A DNA stretch of 8,486 bases from Deinococcales bacterium. GTDB lineage: Bacteria; Deinococcota; Deinococci; Deinococcales; Deinococcaceae. Position numbers and translations under genes: made by a program. Below are positions 1 to 6,586 of this stretch, one piece after another (positions within the stretch are counted from its first letter, which is position 1; each line of letters starts with the position of its first letter). Location of the stretch: the NCBI GenBank assembly GCA_014378225.1, contig JACMOA010000346.1:1-8486 (forward strand), given 5' to 3'. Under the pieces are notes generated by a model. It was not told the origin of the DNA and made no database searches. It saw only the letters and a program-made list of their open reading frames with translations.

Positions 1-2172
1 CTCGAGCAGCCACAAACTTTCCGGGTGACTCTTGAGGACAATGGGCCACTCTTCTGGGGCGTGAACGATGAAGATTTGCAGCTTCTGTTTCTCCTTGTCA
101 AGCCGATAAGCGTGAGGCCGAAAGTGCAGCGTTCCCAGGCGCAAACTGCCCATTACCACGATATCTAAGGGCGGTTTAGGGGGAAGTCCACGCTCGAGCA
201 CGTCTTTGACTTCTCTGGCAAAAGCTCCAGACCAACCCTGACCCACCGGGGGTAGCTCCGCATCGTCCCACAGGGCCTGACGCATTCGGCGGCGCAGCCC
301 GTCCAGGTCCCCGCGTGAGGCCACTCCACTCTGTACCCTGGCCCCATAGCGTCTCGAGAGATGGCCTTTGAGCTTGCACGGCACATACCGTGATAGCTCC
401 CAGGCGCGGTTCTCGTGGGTAGGAGGCAGATGCAGCCAGTCCAGTTTCGCATCCCCAGCCGTGCGGTGTTTCAGGGTCCACTCGAGCGCCGAGGCCACCC
501 CCCCAGAGTTCAGAGTTCCCCGCTCGAACCCCTCGAGCAAGGGATGACCGCGCAGATTTCCGCTCCGGTCTGCACTGGGATAGCTCGCACGCACGCTTGA
601 GCCGCGCCATAGCGCCTCAAAGAGTAGGCTGCTCGAGCGCCCTGCCATGCGGGGCCGTAGGCCGCCCAGCACATTTCCTGTACGCTCCTCTTCGGCAAAG
701 AAAAAGTCTTCACCCTCCTCGAGCGCGTAGGTTCCCTCGAGCACCCCCAATATCCAGACCCGTTCAAACCTCGAGCCAGACGCTTCTTCGGGGGTCAGCA
801 ACAATACGCCGGTCTCGAGCGGTAAATGAATCTGCACCTCGCACAGCAGCGCCCGCATCCAGGCCAGCAGGGACGCAGGTCGCGGCGTCTCGAGCAGGCC
901 GTACACTTCGCGGGCCAGCAGGCGCAGCGGGTCACGGTCTTTGAGTTTCACCCGCTCGAGCAGGCTTTCTACAAAGTCCAGCCAATCTTGCAATTCTCCC
1001 AGCTCGAGGCTTGTCTCAAACACCATCACCCGGTAAGGCTCCAGGTCCAGCGTCACTCCCTCGAGTTCTTCCAGCCTTTCCAGAAACACCAAGCCATCGC
1101 CGCCCAGACCGCGTTTCTCCAGCACTTCGCACAGGGTTTCCAGGCCATACAGCCCGCTCAGCGTCTGCATGTCGCGCAGCGGGTATCCCCTCGAGTGGAC
1201 CGAGAGCAACTTGGAAAACAACAGCCCTTCGGCACACTCGAGCAGTGGGGCCTGAGACGCGTTTGCCAGCGGAATTCCGTATTCGGCGGCTACCTCGAGC
1301 AAGGGGCGCTTGTACAAGCTCGAGGGAACGATAATCGCCAGTGAGTGCAGGTTTTCGGGCTTTTCGGTTTTCAGCAGCGCCGCCTTGACCTCGCCTAACA
1401 CCGCTCGCGCCTCAGAATCTGCGTTGGGATAGGCACACACCGAAATCTGGGGCGCGGGACGGGGTTTCAGGGTTTGCACCTTTGCACCCAGAAACCGGGC
1501 GATGATTTTCACCTCGCCCTCGAGCAGACGGGTGGCAAATGGCTGTGGCGCACGGTCAGGCAGTGTTACCAACAGGGATTTGCAATTTTGAGAAAGCGCG
1601 GCAATGGCCCGTAACTCCATCGGGTTGAGCGTCTGGTAGCCGTCTATCAGCAAATGCTCTATCTGTAGCGTTGCGTTGCCCTCGAGCAACTTGATGGCCT
1701 CGGTTCGCACGTCGTCGGGGTCCAGCAGGTTTCTGCGCTCGAGTTCGGCGTTGTACAGGCTCAAAGTCTGCTCGAGGGTTTTCTGATACGGGTCCTTAGC
1801 GTTTGGAACACGCTCGAGGCCGCTGCGTTTGAGTTCGGCAATCGAGAGCGCGTACAGCGCCGCTTCGCCGGGTTCAGCCGCTCTGCCCAGCACTTCACCC
1901 AGCACTCGAGCGACCAGCGCCACCCGCGCGGGCACACTGAGCAGGCCCTTGTCGCTTCCGGCCCCCTCGAGTATTTCGTACATCTGGGTTTGCAGGTCTG
2001 TCAGGCGCACGCCCAGCGAAGGTTTTTGGGACAAGCGTTTGAGCAGGCTCCCTCGCTGTGCGGGCAGGGCAATCAGCGTGACCGATTCAAACCGTGAGGC
2101 ACACTTCCAGGCGTGCTCGAGCAGGGTTTGAGTTTTGCCGCTTCCAGCGGGTCCGCTGAGCACGCTACGCAT
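1..2172 (-). CDS. AddB-like helicase/nuclease subunit, 5' part (C-terminus beyond left edge)
   Basis: The frame is open from an ATG at 2172-2170 to base 1 with no stop, giving 724 visible codons. Residues 7-14 form a Walker A loop (GPAGSGKT) right at the N-terminus. Around residues 173-185 the segment HLLIDGYQTLNP resembles the DGF..FTP motif of AddB/RexB proteins, where the Walker B acidic pair is replaced. Residues 278-304 (LAIIVPS then AAEYGIPL) fit the helicase-like fold of that family. From about 585, a WELSRYVPCKLK segment looks like the entry to a RecB-type PD-(D/E)XK nuclease domain, but its catalytic motif is not visible before the edge. AddB partners AddA in resecting double-strand breaks; AddA is not in this window. 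An in-frame stop at 2194-2196 limits upstream starts. Leu-Glu pairs encoded CTC-GAG are very frequent. It follows glgX by 99 bp on the same strand. The class is fairly sure, the exact name less so. Confidence 0.75.
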   Translation of the reverse strand, partial: MRSVLSGPAGSGKTQTLLEHAWKCASRFESVTLIALPAQRGSLLKRLSQKPSLGVRLTDLQTQMYEILEGAGSDKGLLSVPARVALVARVLGEVLGRAAEPGEAALYALSIAELKRSGLERVPNAKDPYQKTLEQTLSLYNAELERRNLLDPDDVRTEAIKLLEGNATLQIEHLLIDGYQTLNPMELRAIAALSQNCKSLLVTLPDRAPQPFATRLLEGEVKIIARFLGAKVQTLKPRPAPQISVCAYPNADSEARAVLGEVKAALLKTEKPENLHSLAIIVPSSLYKRPLLEVAAEYGIPLANASQAPLLECAEGLLFSKLLSVHSRGYPLRDMQTLSGLYGLETLCEVLEKRGLGGDGLVFLERLEELEGVTLDLEPYRVMVFETSLELGELQDWLDFVESLLERVKLKDRDPLRLLAREVYGLLETPRPASLLAWMRALLCEVQIHLPLETGVLLLTPEEASGSRFERVWILGVLEGTYALEEGEDFFFAEEERTGNVLGGLRPRMAGRSSSLLFEALWRGSSVRASYPSADRSGNLRGHPLLEGFERGTLNSGGVASALEWTLKHRTAGDAKLDWLHLPPTHENRAWELSRYVPCKLKGHLSRRYGARVQSGVASRGDLDGLRRRMRQALWDDAELPPVGQGWSGAFAREVKDVLERGLPPKPPLDIVVMGSLRLGTLHFRPHAYRLDKEKQKLQIFIVHAPEEWPIVLKSHPESLWLLE

Positions 2173-2217
2173 GGGTCCTAGTGGTATGGGGTCCTAGTGG
2201 CATGGGGTCCTAGTGTA
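2171..2217. repeat. three tandem 15-16 bp repeats over the start codon of the AddB-like gene
   Basis: The plus strand reads three consecutive near-identical units beginning ATGGG(G)TCCTAGTG at 2171-2185, 2186-2201 and 2202-2217. The first is one base shorter than the other two. On the coding (minus) strand each unit carries CTAGGACCC, which includes an AGGA Shine-Dalgarno-like core. The copy at 2176-2179 sits only 3 nt before the ATG at 2172. The unit at 2202-2217 has its own AGGA plus ATG (2203-2201), but that ATG is in another frame. The translation initiation region has therefore been triplicated. Confidence 0.85.
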
Positions 2218-2271
2218 GAAGCTCGAGAGACACCAAAGGGTGAGAAAGGGGATAAAGGATAGCTCGAGCGT

Positions 2272-4566
2272 TCAATCCCGAATCACCGAACTGCGAAACA
2301 GCTTCATAGAGCGACTTTGCAGTCTGACGGTACTGACCGTGCTCGAGGGATGAATTACGCTCGAGGGGTCCTCCAAGAGAATTCCACTCGCGGGACGGTT
2401 TTCAACTGCAATGCTCGAGGACCCCACCAGCGGCGCTCTCAAGGTTCCCTCAAGCGTGCTGACCACTTCCTCTCGAGCGACCTCCTCTCGAGCGGCGGGT
2501 TTGGGCGTGTTTACCGTGCGAATAGGTGAATAAAAACGGTCTTCACTGGTGTCCAGCTCGAGTTCCCACGGCAGCAGTCCGCCAAAATTGGGCAAGGTGA
2601 ACTCGAGGTCCAATTCACTGGCGTTGAGCAATAAGAGTAGATGGTCGTCCTCGAGCTGATTTCCCTCGTCATCCACGTCGTCTATGCCGTTGCCGCTCAG
2701 AAAAATTCCCAGGGTGCGGGTGACGGGATTGGCCCAATCCGTGTCGGTCATGATGCCCCCGTCGGGGCGTAGCCAGATGAGGTCGCTTACCAGCGAGCCG
2801 CGAATGGGCCTTCCCTTGAAGAAGTGGGTACGGTGCAGGGACGGGTGGCGCATCCGGGTGTGAATAGCTTGCTTGGTGAACTCGAGCAGTTTTTCTTGTT
2901 CTGGATTCAGGTTCCAGTCCACCCAACTGATTTCATTGTCCTGGCAGTAGGCGTTGTTGTTGCCCCTCTGGGTGCGGCCCATCTCATCCCCAGCCACCAG
3001 CATGGGCGTTCCCTGCGACAGGAAAAGCATGGCCAGAAAGTTGCGAACCTGCCTCGAGCGCAGGGTATTAATCTTGGCGTCCCCTGTTTCACCTTCCACC
3101 CCATGATTCCAGGAATTTTCATGGCTCGAGCCATCCCCGTTATTCTCGCCGTTGGACAGGTTGTGCTTCTGGTTGTAACTCACCAAGTCTCTCAGGGTGT
3201 AGCCGTCGTGGGCGGTGATGAAATTGATGCTCGAGTAGGGGCGGCGTCCGTCGTCTTGATAAAGGTCGCTCGAGCCGGTGATGCGGTAGCCCAGCTCACT
3301 GGCTACCCCGCCCTGACCTTTCCAAAAAGCCCGCACCGTGTCGCGGTATTCGCCGTTCCACTCGGCCCAGCCCAGCGGAAAGTTTCCTACCTGATAGCCG
3401 CCGTCTCCCACATCCCACGGTTCGGCAATCAGTTTGACCCGCGAGATGATGGGGTCCTGGTGAATGATGGTGAAAAAGCTCGAAAGCTGATTGACCGCGT
3501 GCAGGTCGCGGGCCAGCGCAGAAGCCAAATCAAAGCGAAACCCGTCTACGTGCATGTCCTGAATCCAGTAACGCAAACTGTCCATGATGAGCTGTAGGGT
3601 CTGCGGATGACGTACATTCAGGCTGTTCCCGGTTCCAGTGGTGTCAAAATAGAACCTCGAGTTGGGCGCAAGACGGTAATAGGTGGGGTTGTCAATGCCC
3701 TTGAAACTGAGCGTAGGACCCAGGTGGTTGCCTTCGGCGGTGTGGTTATACACCACGTCCAGAATGACTTCTATGCCCGCTTTGTGCAGGGTTTTGACCA
3801 TCTGCTTGAACTCGCGCACCTCGGACCCCGGCTCCCGTCCGCTGCGGAAACGCACTTCTGGGGCAAAGTAGCTTAAGCTCGAGTATCCCCAGTAGTTGGT
3901 CAGCCCTTTATCCTTCAAAAAAGCGTCGTCCACATGCGCGTGAACCGGCATCAGCTCGAGAGTGTTAATCCCCAACTCTCTCAGGTGCCGAATAATCGGG
4001 CGGCTCGAGATGCCCAGATAAGTGCCGCGCAGATACTCCGGGACTTCAGGGTGCAGCTTGGTCAAACCCTTGACGTGGGCCTCGTAGATGATGGATTGAT
4101 GGGTAGGAATGCACGGGGGTTCGTCGTCCTCCCAGTCGAAGTAATCGTCTATCACTATGCCCAGTGGAACCCCGCTCTGTTCTCTGGGTTCCATCTCGAG
4201 GTCTCCCCTGACCCCGCCCACTCGGTAGCCAAACACGCCCGCCTCGAAGTTCTCGATGTCGCTCACGGCCCTGGCATAAGGGTCCAGAAGCCGCACGTTG
4301 GGGTTAAAGCGCAGGCCCCTTTCTGGCGCGTAGGGACCGTAGACCCGGTAGCCGTAAAGCTGTCCAGGGCGTACACCCTCGAGATAAACGTGCCACACGA
4401 AAGCAGTCTGACTGCGAACCGCAAAGCGCTGCTCGTTTCCACTTCTATCGACCAGACACAGTTCAACGAGTTCGGCATTCTCAGAGTAGAGGGCAAAGTT
4501 GACTCCTTTACCGTCCCAGCAGGCCCCCAGCGGGTAAGCTTTTCCGGGCTTGACCCGAAAATTCAT
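2272..4566 (-). CDS. glgX: glycogen debranching enzyme GlgX (isoamylase-type, GH13)
   Basis: It hydrolyses alpha-1,6 branches of glycogen-derived limit dextrins in the cytoplasm. With the ATG at 4566 as residue 1 (764 aa), residues ~5-100 form an N-terminal CBM48-like domain, followed by the GH13 barrel. Barrel motifs include [10 protein letters not shown] (~270-279), the nucleophile D346 in DGFRFDLAS, the acid/base E382 in LIAEPWD, and the stabiliser D454 in TAHDGYTL. Conserved GlgX blocks such as NWNHGVEG-like and [16 protein letters not shown] segments are present. An open frame continues to a TTG at 4596, but an AGGA at 4573-4576 stands 6 nt before ATG 4566, so the ATG is preferred. The GlgX family is usually about 650-720 aa. 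Here the last ~60 residues, after a segment reading [10 protein letters not shown], form an extra Ser/Arg-rich tail containing a duplicated AREEV. No other glycogen genes are in the window. Confidence 0.95.
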   Translation of the reverse strand: MNFRVKPGKAYPLGACWDGKGVNFALYSENAELVELCLVDRSGNEQRFAVRSQTAFVWHVYLEGVRPGQLYGYRVYGPYAPERGLRFNPNVRLLDPYARAVSDIENFEAGVFGYRVGGVRGDLEMEPREQSGVPLGIVIDDYFDWEDDEPPCIPTHQSIIYEAHVKGLTKLHPEVPEYLRGTYLGISSRPIIRHLRELGINTLELMPVHAHVDDAFLKDKGLTNYWGYSSLSYFAPEVRFRSGREPGSEVREFKQMVKTLHKAGIEVILDVVYNHTAEGNHLGPTLSFKGIDNPTYYRLAPNSRFYFDTTGTGNSLNVRHPQTLQLIMDSLRYWIQDMHVDGFRFDLASALARDLHAVNQLSSFFTIIHQDPIISRVKLIAEPWDVGDGGYQVGNFPLGWAEWNGEYRDTVRAFWKGQGGVASELGYRITGSSDLYQDDGRRPYSSINFITAHDGYTLRDLVSYNQKHNLSNGENNGDGSSHENSWNHGVEGETGDAKINTLRSRQVRNFLAMLFLSQGTPMLVAGDEMGRTQRGNNNAYCQDNEISWVDWNLNPEQEKLLEFTKQAIHTRMRHPSLHRTHFFKGRPIRGSLVSDLIWLRPDGGIMTDTDWANPVTRTLGIFLSGNGIDDVDDEGNQLEDDHLLLLLNASELDLEFTLPNFGGLLPWELELDTSEDRFYSPIRTVNTPKPAAREEVAREEVVSTLEGTLRAPLVGSSSIAVENRPASGILLEDPSSVIHPSSTVSTVRLQSRSMKLFRSSVIRD
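2465..2494. repeat. 15-bp tandem duplication carrying CTCGAG inside glgX
   Basis: Units 2465-2479 and 2480-2494 differ at one base. Each contains one CTCGAG and encodes Ala-Arg-Glu-Glu-Val, giving [10 protein letters not shown] in the C-terminal tail of GlgX. The duplication preserves frame. Confidence 0.8.
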
Positions 4567-4572
4567 CGGTTT

Positions 4573-4577
4573 TCCTG
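4573..4577 (-). promoter_or_regulatory. ribosome binding site deciding the glgX start
   Basis: CAGGA on the minus strand lies 6 nt upstream of the ATG at 4566-4564. It falls inside the longer open frame that begins with TTG at 4596, which argues for the downstream ATG. Confidence 0.6.
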
Positions 4578-4716
4578 AAAAACTTGGAAAACGCAAGAAA
4601 ACCCGAAAAAATCGAGAATAGAGTGGGGTATGATGAGAATTTGCTCGAGCATGGGTTTCAACATGAAAAAATAATCACCTGACCTAAAGGTGTACAGCAC
4701 TGAGGGCGTGAGAACT

Positions 4717-4752
4717 ATTAAAGGGCTTACAAGATTAAAGCATGGGCTTACA
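4717..4752. repeat. imperfect direct repeat ATTAAAG..GGGCTTACA
   Basis: ATTAAAGGGCTTACA at 4717-4731 is followed by ATTAAAGCATGGGCTTACA at 4734-4752. The second copy matches the first apart from a small internal insertion. The copies are nearly adjacent and lie upstream of glgX. Confidence 0.6.
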
Positions 4753-4882
4753 CTTCCAGGCCATTACTAAAAACTCGAGCAAGCCAATCCAGGCCCTCGA
4801 GGTAGTGAAATCAGTGTAACCGCTCAAGCTGACGGGCGAAAGGGGGAAGGAAAGAGAGAACGCCTCCGGCTGTCTTGGCCAG

Positions 4883-4897
4883 CCCGTTAAAAACGGG
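4883..4897. repeat. small hairpin CCCGTT-AAA-AACGGG
   Basis: This is a perfect 6-bp stem with a 3-nt loop. A second inverted repeat, GGCTG/CAGCC at 4868-4884, abuts and overlaps it by two bases. No T-run follows on either strand, so it is not a clear intrinsic terminator. Confidence 0.5.
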
Positions 4898-4930
4898 GAT
4901 AAAATAACTTCCCGATTTAGAAAAGCCCCT

Positions 4931-5001
4931 TGTCATGTGGAGCAGGGCGAAACATCTCAACCCAGTTGATATTTAGACCCTTCGCCCTGCTCAGGGTGAC
5001 A
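4931..5001. repeat. 71-bp palindromic hairpin element (TGTCA...TGACA)
   Basis: The left arm begins TGTCATGTGGAGCAGGGCGAA and the right arm ends TTCGCCCTGCTCAGGGTGACA. Comparing the left arm with the reverse complement of the right, TGTCA and GAGCAGGGCGAA match exactly, with a 4-base mismatched patch between them, and the palindrome extends inward to a shared TCT. The form resembles a widely dispersed bacterial hairpin repeat of the TGTCAT-CTGAGC...GCTCAGG-TGACA type that I have seen in several phyla. That identification is from memory and was not searched. It may be a non-autonomous mobile hairpin or a bidirectional transcript end. Confidence 0.75.
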
Positions 5002-5017
5002 GAAAAAAGTCCTATCG

Positions 5018-5160
5018 CTCGAGTTAAAACAAGGAAGTTAGCTCAATCCCAATCCTGTAGGTACTGGAGTCAGGTCAAGACGCCGATGCGCGGCAAGGCC
5101 CAACGGGATGCCGTTTTCGCCAAGACAGTGCCGCTCTATACTTGTAACTCGAGCTAAAAC
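5018..5160. repeat. 13-bp direct repeats CTCGAGYTAAAAC bracketing ~117 bp
   Basis: The copies at 5018-5030 and 5148-5160 match at 12 of 13 positions. The right copy contains the stop codon of the gene at 5154-5804. Between them lies a nested inverted repeat, with outer arms GCGGCA (5090-5095) and TGCCGC (5129-5134) and inner arms AACGG/CCGTT (5102-5115). The arrangement could be a small insertion flanked by a duplication, or a structured 3' end. Confidence 0.5.
5090..5134. repeat. nested inverted repeat downstream of the 216-aa gene
   Basis: The outer 6-bp stem is GCGGCA/TGCCGC and the inner 5-bp stem is AACGG/CCGTT with a GATG loop. It lies 20-64 bp past the stop of the minus-strand gene. 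It could fold in its 3' transcript, but no U-run follows on the minus strand. Confidence 0.45.
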
Positions 5161-5804
5161 TTCAAGGTCCGTTTTTTCAGCAATTCCGCCAGAATTTGCG
5201 GGGTCCACACTTCCTGGCTGTACATGCTGTACTGCTGTTTGAAGCGTCCCACCCGGTCCCAGATTTCCCTCGAGTCACGCGGTGAGAGGGTAATCAGTTT
5301 GACCAGGGTGTTCATGTTATCAAATACGTAAAAATCAAAGTATAAATCGTGTTCGCGGTTGGACGGCATCATCAGCGGAAAGCCGAAGGGACGGTACTTC
5401 CAGCGTTTTTTGTGCCGACTCAAAAGCTCGGCAGCGAGGCGCTTGAAGGGGCTATCCGGGAAGGTGTGACCCTGGCCCTCGAGGTCGTAAAACAGCGTGT
5501 TAGGCGGGGGAGCCTCCGGCAAATCCAGACGTTTGCTTCCGGCTCTAAAAGCGGGTTTGGAACCTTTGGGCGCGGCAGTGCCTTCCGCTCGAGCAGTGCC
5601 GTCTGACGCGATTGTGCTGGGTTTGGCTTTGAGCGGACCTCGAGAAGATTTCATTTCTTCTCTGGCTTTCTGTGCTCGTACTTCTTTCAGAGCCTGCTCG
5701 AGTTTGGCGGCTCGGGCGGCGGGGGTGGTGGGTTTGGGCCGCTCAGTCATGGGGGTAGTGTACAAGGTATACAGAGAAAACTCGGTGAACCTCTTCCGGC
5801 TCAC
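5154..5804 (-). CDS. hypothetical protein with Ala/Lys/Pro-rich N-terminus and compact C-terminal domain
   Basis: I do not recognise this 216-residue protein. The GTG start at 5804 is supported by an AGGAG at 5813-5817, 8 nt upstream. The alternative ATG at 5750 (residue 19) has no ribosome binding site. Residues ~25-52 are Ala/Lys/Glu-rich and could be a coiled coil. Residues ~52-102 are low-complexity (Ala, Lys, Pro, Ser). Residues ~103-216 look globular: FKRLAAELLSRH (120-131), RWKYRPFGFPL (134-144), YFDFYVFDN (155-163), LVKLITL (167-173), then REIWDRVGRFKQQY and a VWTP motif. The order helix, W-x-Y-x-P-F, D-F-Y, V-K recalls PD-(D/E)XK nuclease folds. However, the acidic residue expected two before K169 is Leu, so catalysis is doubtful. 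There is no signal peptide or membrane segment. It diverges from the HAD gene with 34 bp between. Confidence 0.8.
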   Translation of the reverse strand: MSRKRFTEFSLYTLYTTPMTERPKPTTPAARAAKLEQALKEVRAQKAREEMKSSRGPLKAKPSTIASDGTARAEGTAAPKGSKPAFRAGSKRLDLPEAPPPNTLFYDLEGQGHTFPDSPFKRLAAELLSRHKKRWKYRPFGFPLMMPSNREHDLYFDFYVFDNMNTLVKLITLSPRDSREIWDRVGRFKQQYSMYSQEVWTPQILAELLKKRTLKF

Positions 5805-5812
5805 AATTTTTA

Positions 5813-5817
5813 CTCCT
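5813..5817 (-). promoter_or_regulatory. AGGAG ribosome binding site supporting a GTG start
   Basis: AGGAG on the minus strand lies 8 nt before the GTG at 5804-5802. It overlaps a CTCGAG site at 5816-5821. It is the strongest Shine-Dalgarno in the window and favours GTG over the ATG 54 bases downstream. Confidence 0.6.
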
Positions 5818-5838
5818 CGAGTGTTTCACTCTTAACCT

Positions 5839-6504
5839 ATGGCGCTCGAGGCTCTTATCTTCGATTTTGACGGCACGATTTTGGATACCGAAACCTCAGA
5901 ATATGCACACTTTCTTGAGCTGTACCGAGAATATGGCCTGATTTTACGGCTCGAGGACTGGCAAGGTGCTGTGGGAACCTGGAACGCTTTTGACGTGTGG
6001 GAACCTTTTCGTCATCTGGACGCCCAGGAACTCGAGCGACTGCAAGTGCGCCACCGTACCGCGTTGTTGGCACACCTGGCAGAGTTGGATTTGCGACCTG
6101 GCGTTAGAGACGTACTCGAGCAGGCCAAAGCCAAAAATCTGAAACTGGCCATCGCCTCCTCAAGCGACCAGGAATGGATTGTAGGTTTTCTCGAGCGCCA
6201 TAATCTGATGGATACCTTTGACGCGCTTTCTACCCGCTGGGAGGTGGAAAAAGTCAAGCCCAATCCGGCGCTTTATCTTTTGGCCCTCGAGAAGCTGGGT
6301 ATAAAACCCGAAAACGCTCTGGCACTCGAGGATTCACTCAATGGCTACCACGCTGCCATAGGCGCGGGTTTGTTGTGTGTGGTCACACCGCACGCGGTCA
6401 CAGCTTCATTGCCTTTTCCGGCTCACGCGCCCCGCTTAGAAACGCTCGAGGGCGGATTAGGTGTGCTCGAGGGGATTTATGAGGGGTTTTACTCAAGGGG
6501 GTAG
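5839..6504 (+). CDS. HAD-superfamily hydrolase, beta-phosphoglucomutase/phosphatase-like
   Basis: This is a complete 221-residue subfamily I HAD protein, the usual length for the group. Motif I is D9-F-D11-G-T, with D9 as expected nucleophile and D11 as acid/base. An alpha-helical cap spans ~17-85. Motif II is S107 in IASSS. The motif III lysine is K140 in VKPNPALY, a variant of the common GKPxPDxY. Motif IV is E164-D165 in ALEDS. It should be a cytosolic, Mg-dependent phosphatase or phosphomutase on a small phosphorylated metabolite; the substrate cannot be told from sequence. No Shine-Dalgarno precedes the ATG, so a leaderless or weakly initiated transcript is possible. Nine of its ten CTC codons are followed by GAG, forming CTCGAG. 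It converges on the kinase gene. Confidence 0.92.
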   Translation: MALEALIFDFDGTILDTETSEYAHFLELYREYGLILRLEDWQGAVGTWNAFDVWEPFRHLDAQELERLQVRHRTALLAHLAELDLRPGVRDVLEQAKAKNLKLAIASSSDQEWIVGFLERHNLMDTFDALSTRWEVEKVKPNPALYLLALEKLGIKPENALALEDSLNGYHAAIGAGLLCVVTPHAVTASLPFPAHAPRLETLEGGLGVLEGIYEGFYSRG

Positions 6505-6527
6505 GGTGGGTCGTGGGTGATGAACTA

Positions 6528-6560
6528 AGAAAGTCTGCATTTTTGAACGCAGACCTTTCT
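6528..6560. terminator. hairpin between convergent HAD and kinase genes
   Basis: AGAAAG-TCTGC (6528-6538) pairs with GCAGA-C-CTTTCT (6549-6560) as 5 bp plus 6 bp around one bulged C, with a 10-nt loop. It lies 23 bp after the HAD stop and 26 bp past the kinase stop. The flanking T/A tracts are short, so it is a plausible but not classic bidirectional terminator. Confidence 0.6.
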
Positions 6561-6586
6561 AAACCAAAAACTGATAACCCAAGTCT

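Larger units (their letters stand above)
4567..5153. other. gene-poor 590-bp intergenic region rich in short repeats
   Basis: No open frame here has a recognisable product or a ribosome binding site. The plus frame 4930-5157 runs through a hairpin element and is not credible. The region contains five CTCGAG sites, the direct repeat 4717-4752, small inverted repeats at 4676-4692, 4868-4884 and 4883-4897, the hairpin element 4931-5001, and a pair of 13-bp direct repeats at 5018-5030 and 5148-5160. The glgX promoter should lie near 4600-4700, but no convincing -35/-10 pair was found. No tRNA T-arm or other RNA signature was found. Confidence 0.6.

Noticed and set aside
826..1344. Plus-strand open frame of 172 codons
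   Set aside because: It lies antisense to the AddB-like gene, is rich in Gln/His/Arg as expected from reading Leu/Glu-rich DNA backwards, and has no family resemblance.
2824..3597. Plus-strand open frame of 257 codons
   Set aside because: It is antisense to the conserved catalytic core of glgX, so it is a shadow of that gene.
3934..4578. Plus-strand open frame of 214 codons
   Set aside because: It is antisense to the N-terminal part of glgX and has no ribosome binding site or motifs.
5031..5070. Short tRNA-like string (GTTAGCTCA) in the gap
   Set aside because: No matching T-arm, anticodon arm or acceptor stem was found around it.
5074..5147. Possible transposase remnant on the minus strand
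   Set aside because: A reading with a few transposase-like residues is interrupted by stops and too short to support a family.
4930..5157. Plus-strand open frame of 75 codons in the intergenic region
   Set aside because: It runs through the hairpin element and the nested inverted repeat and has no recognisable protein features.
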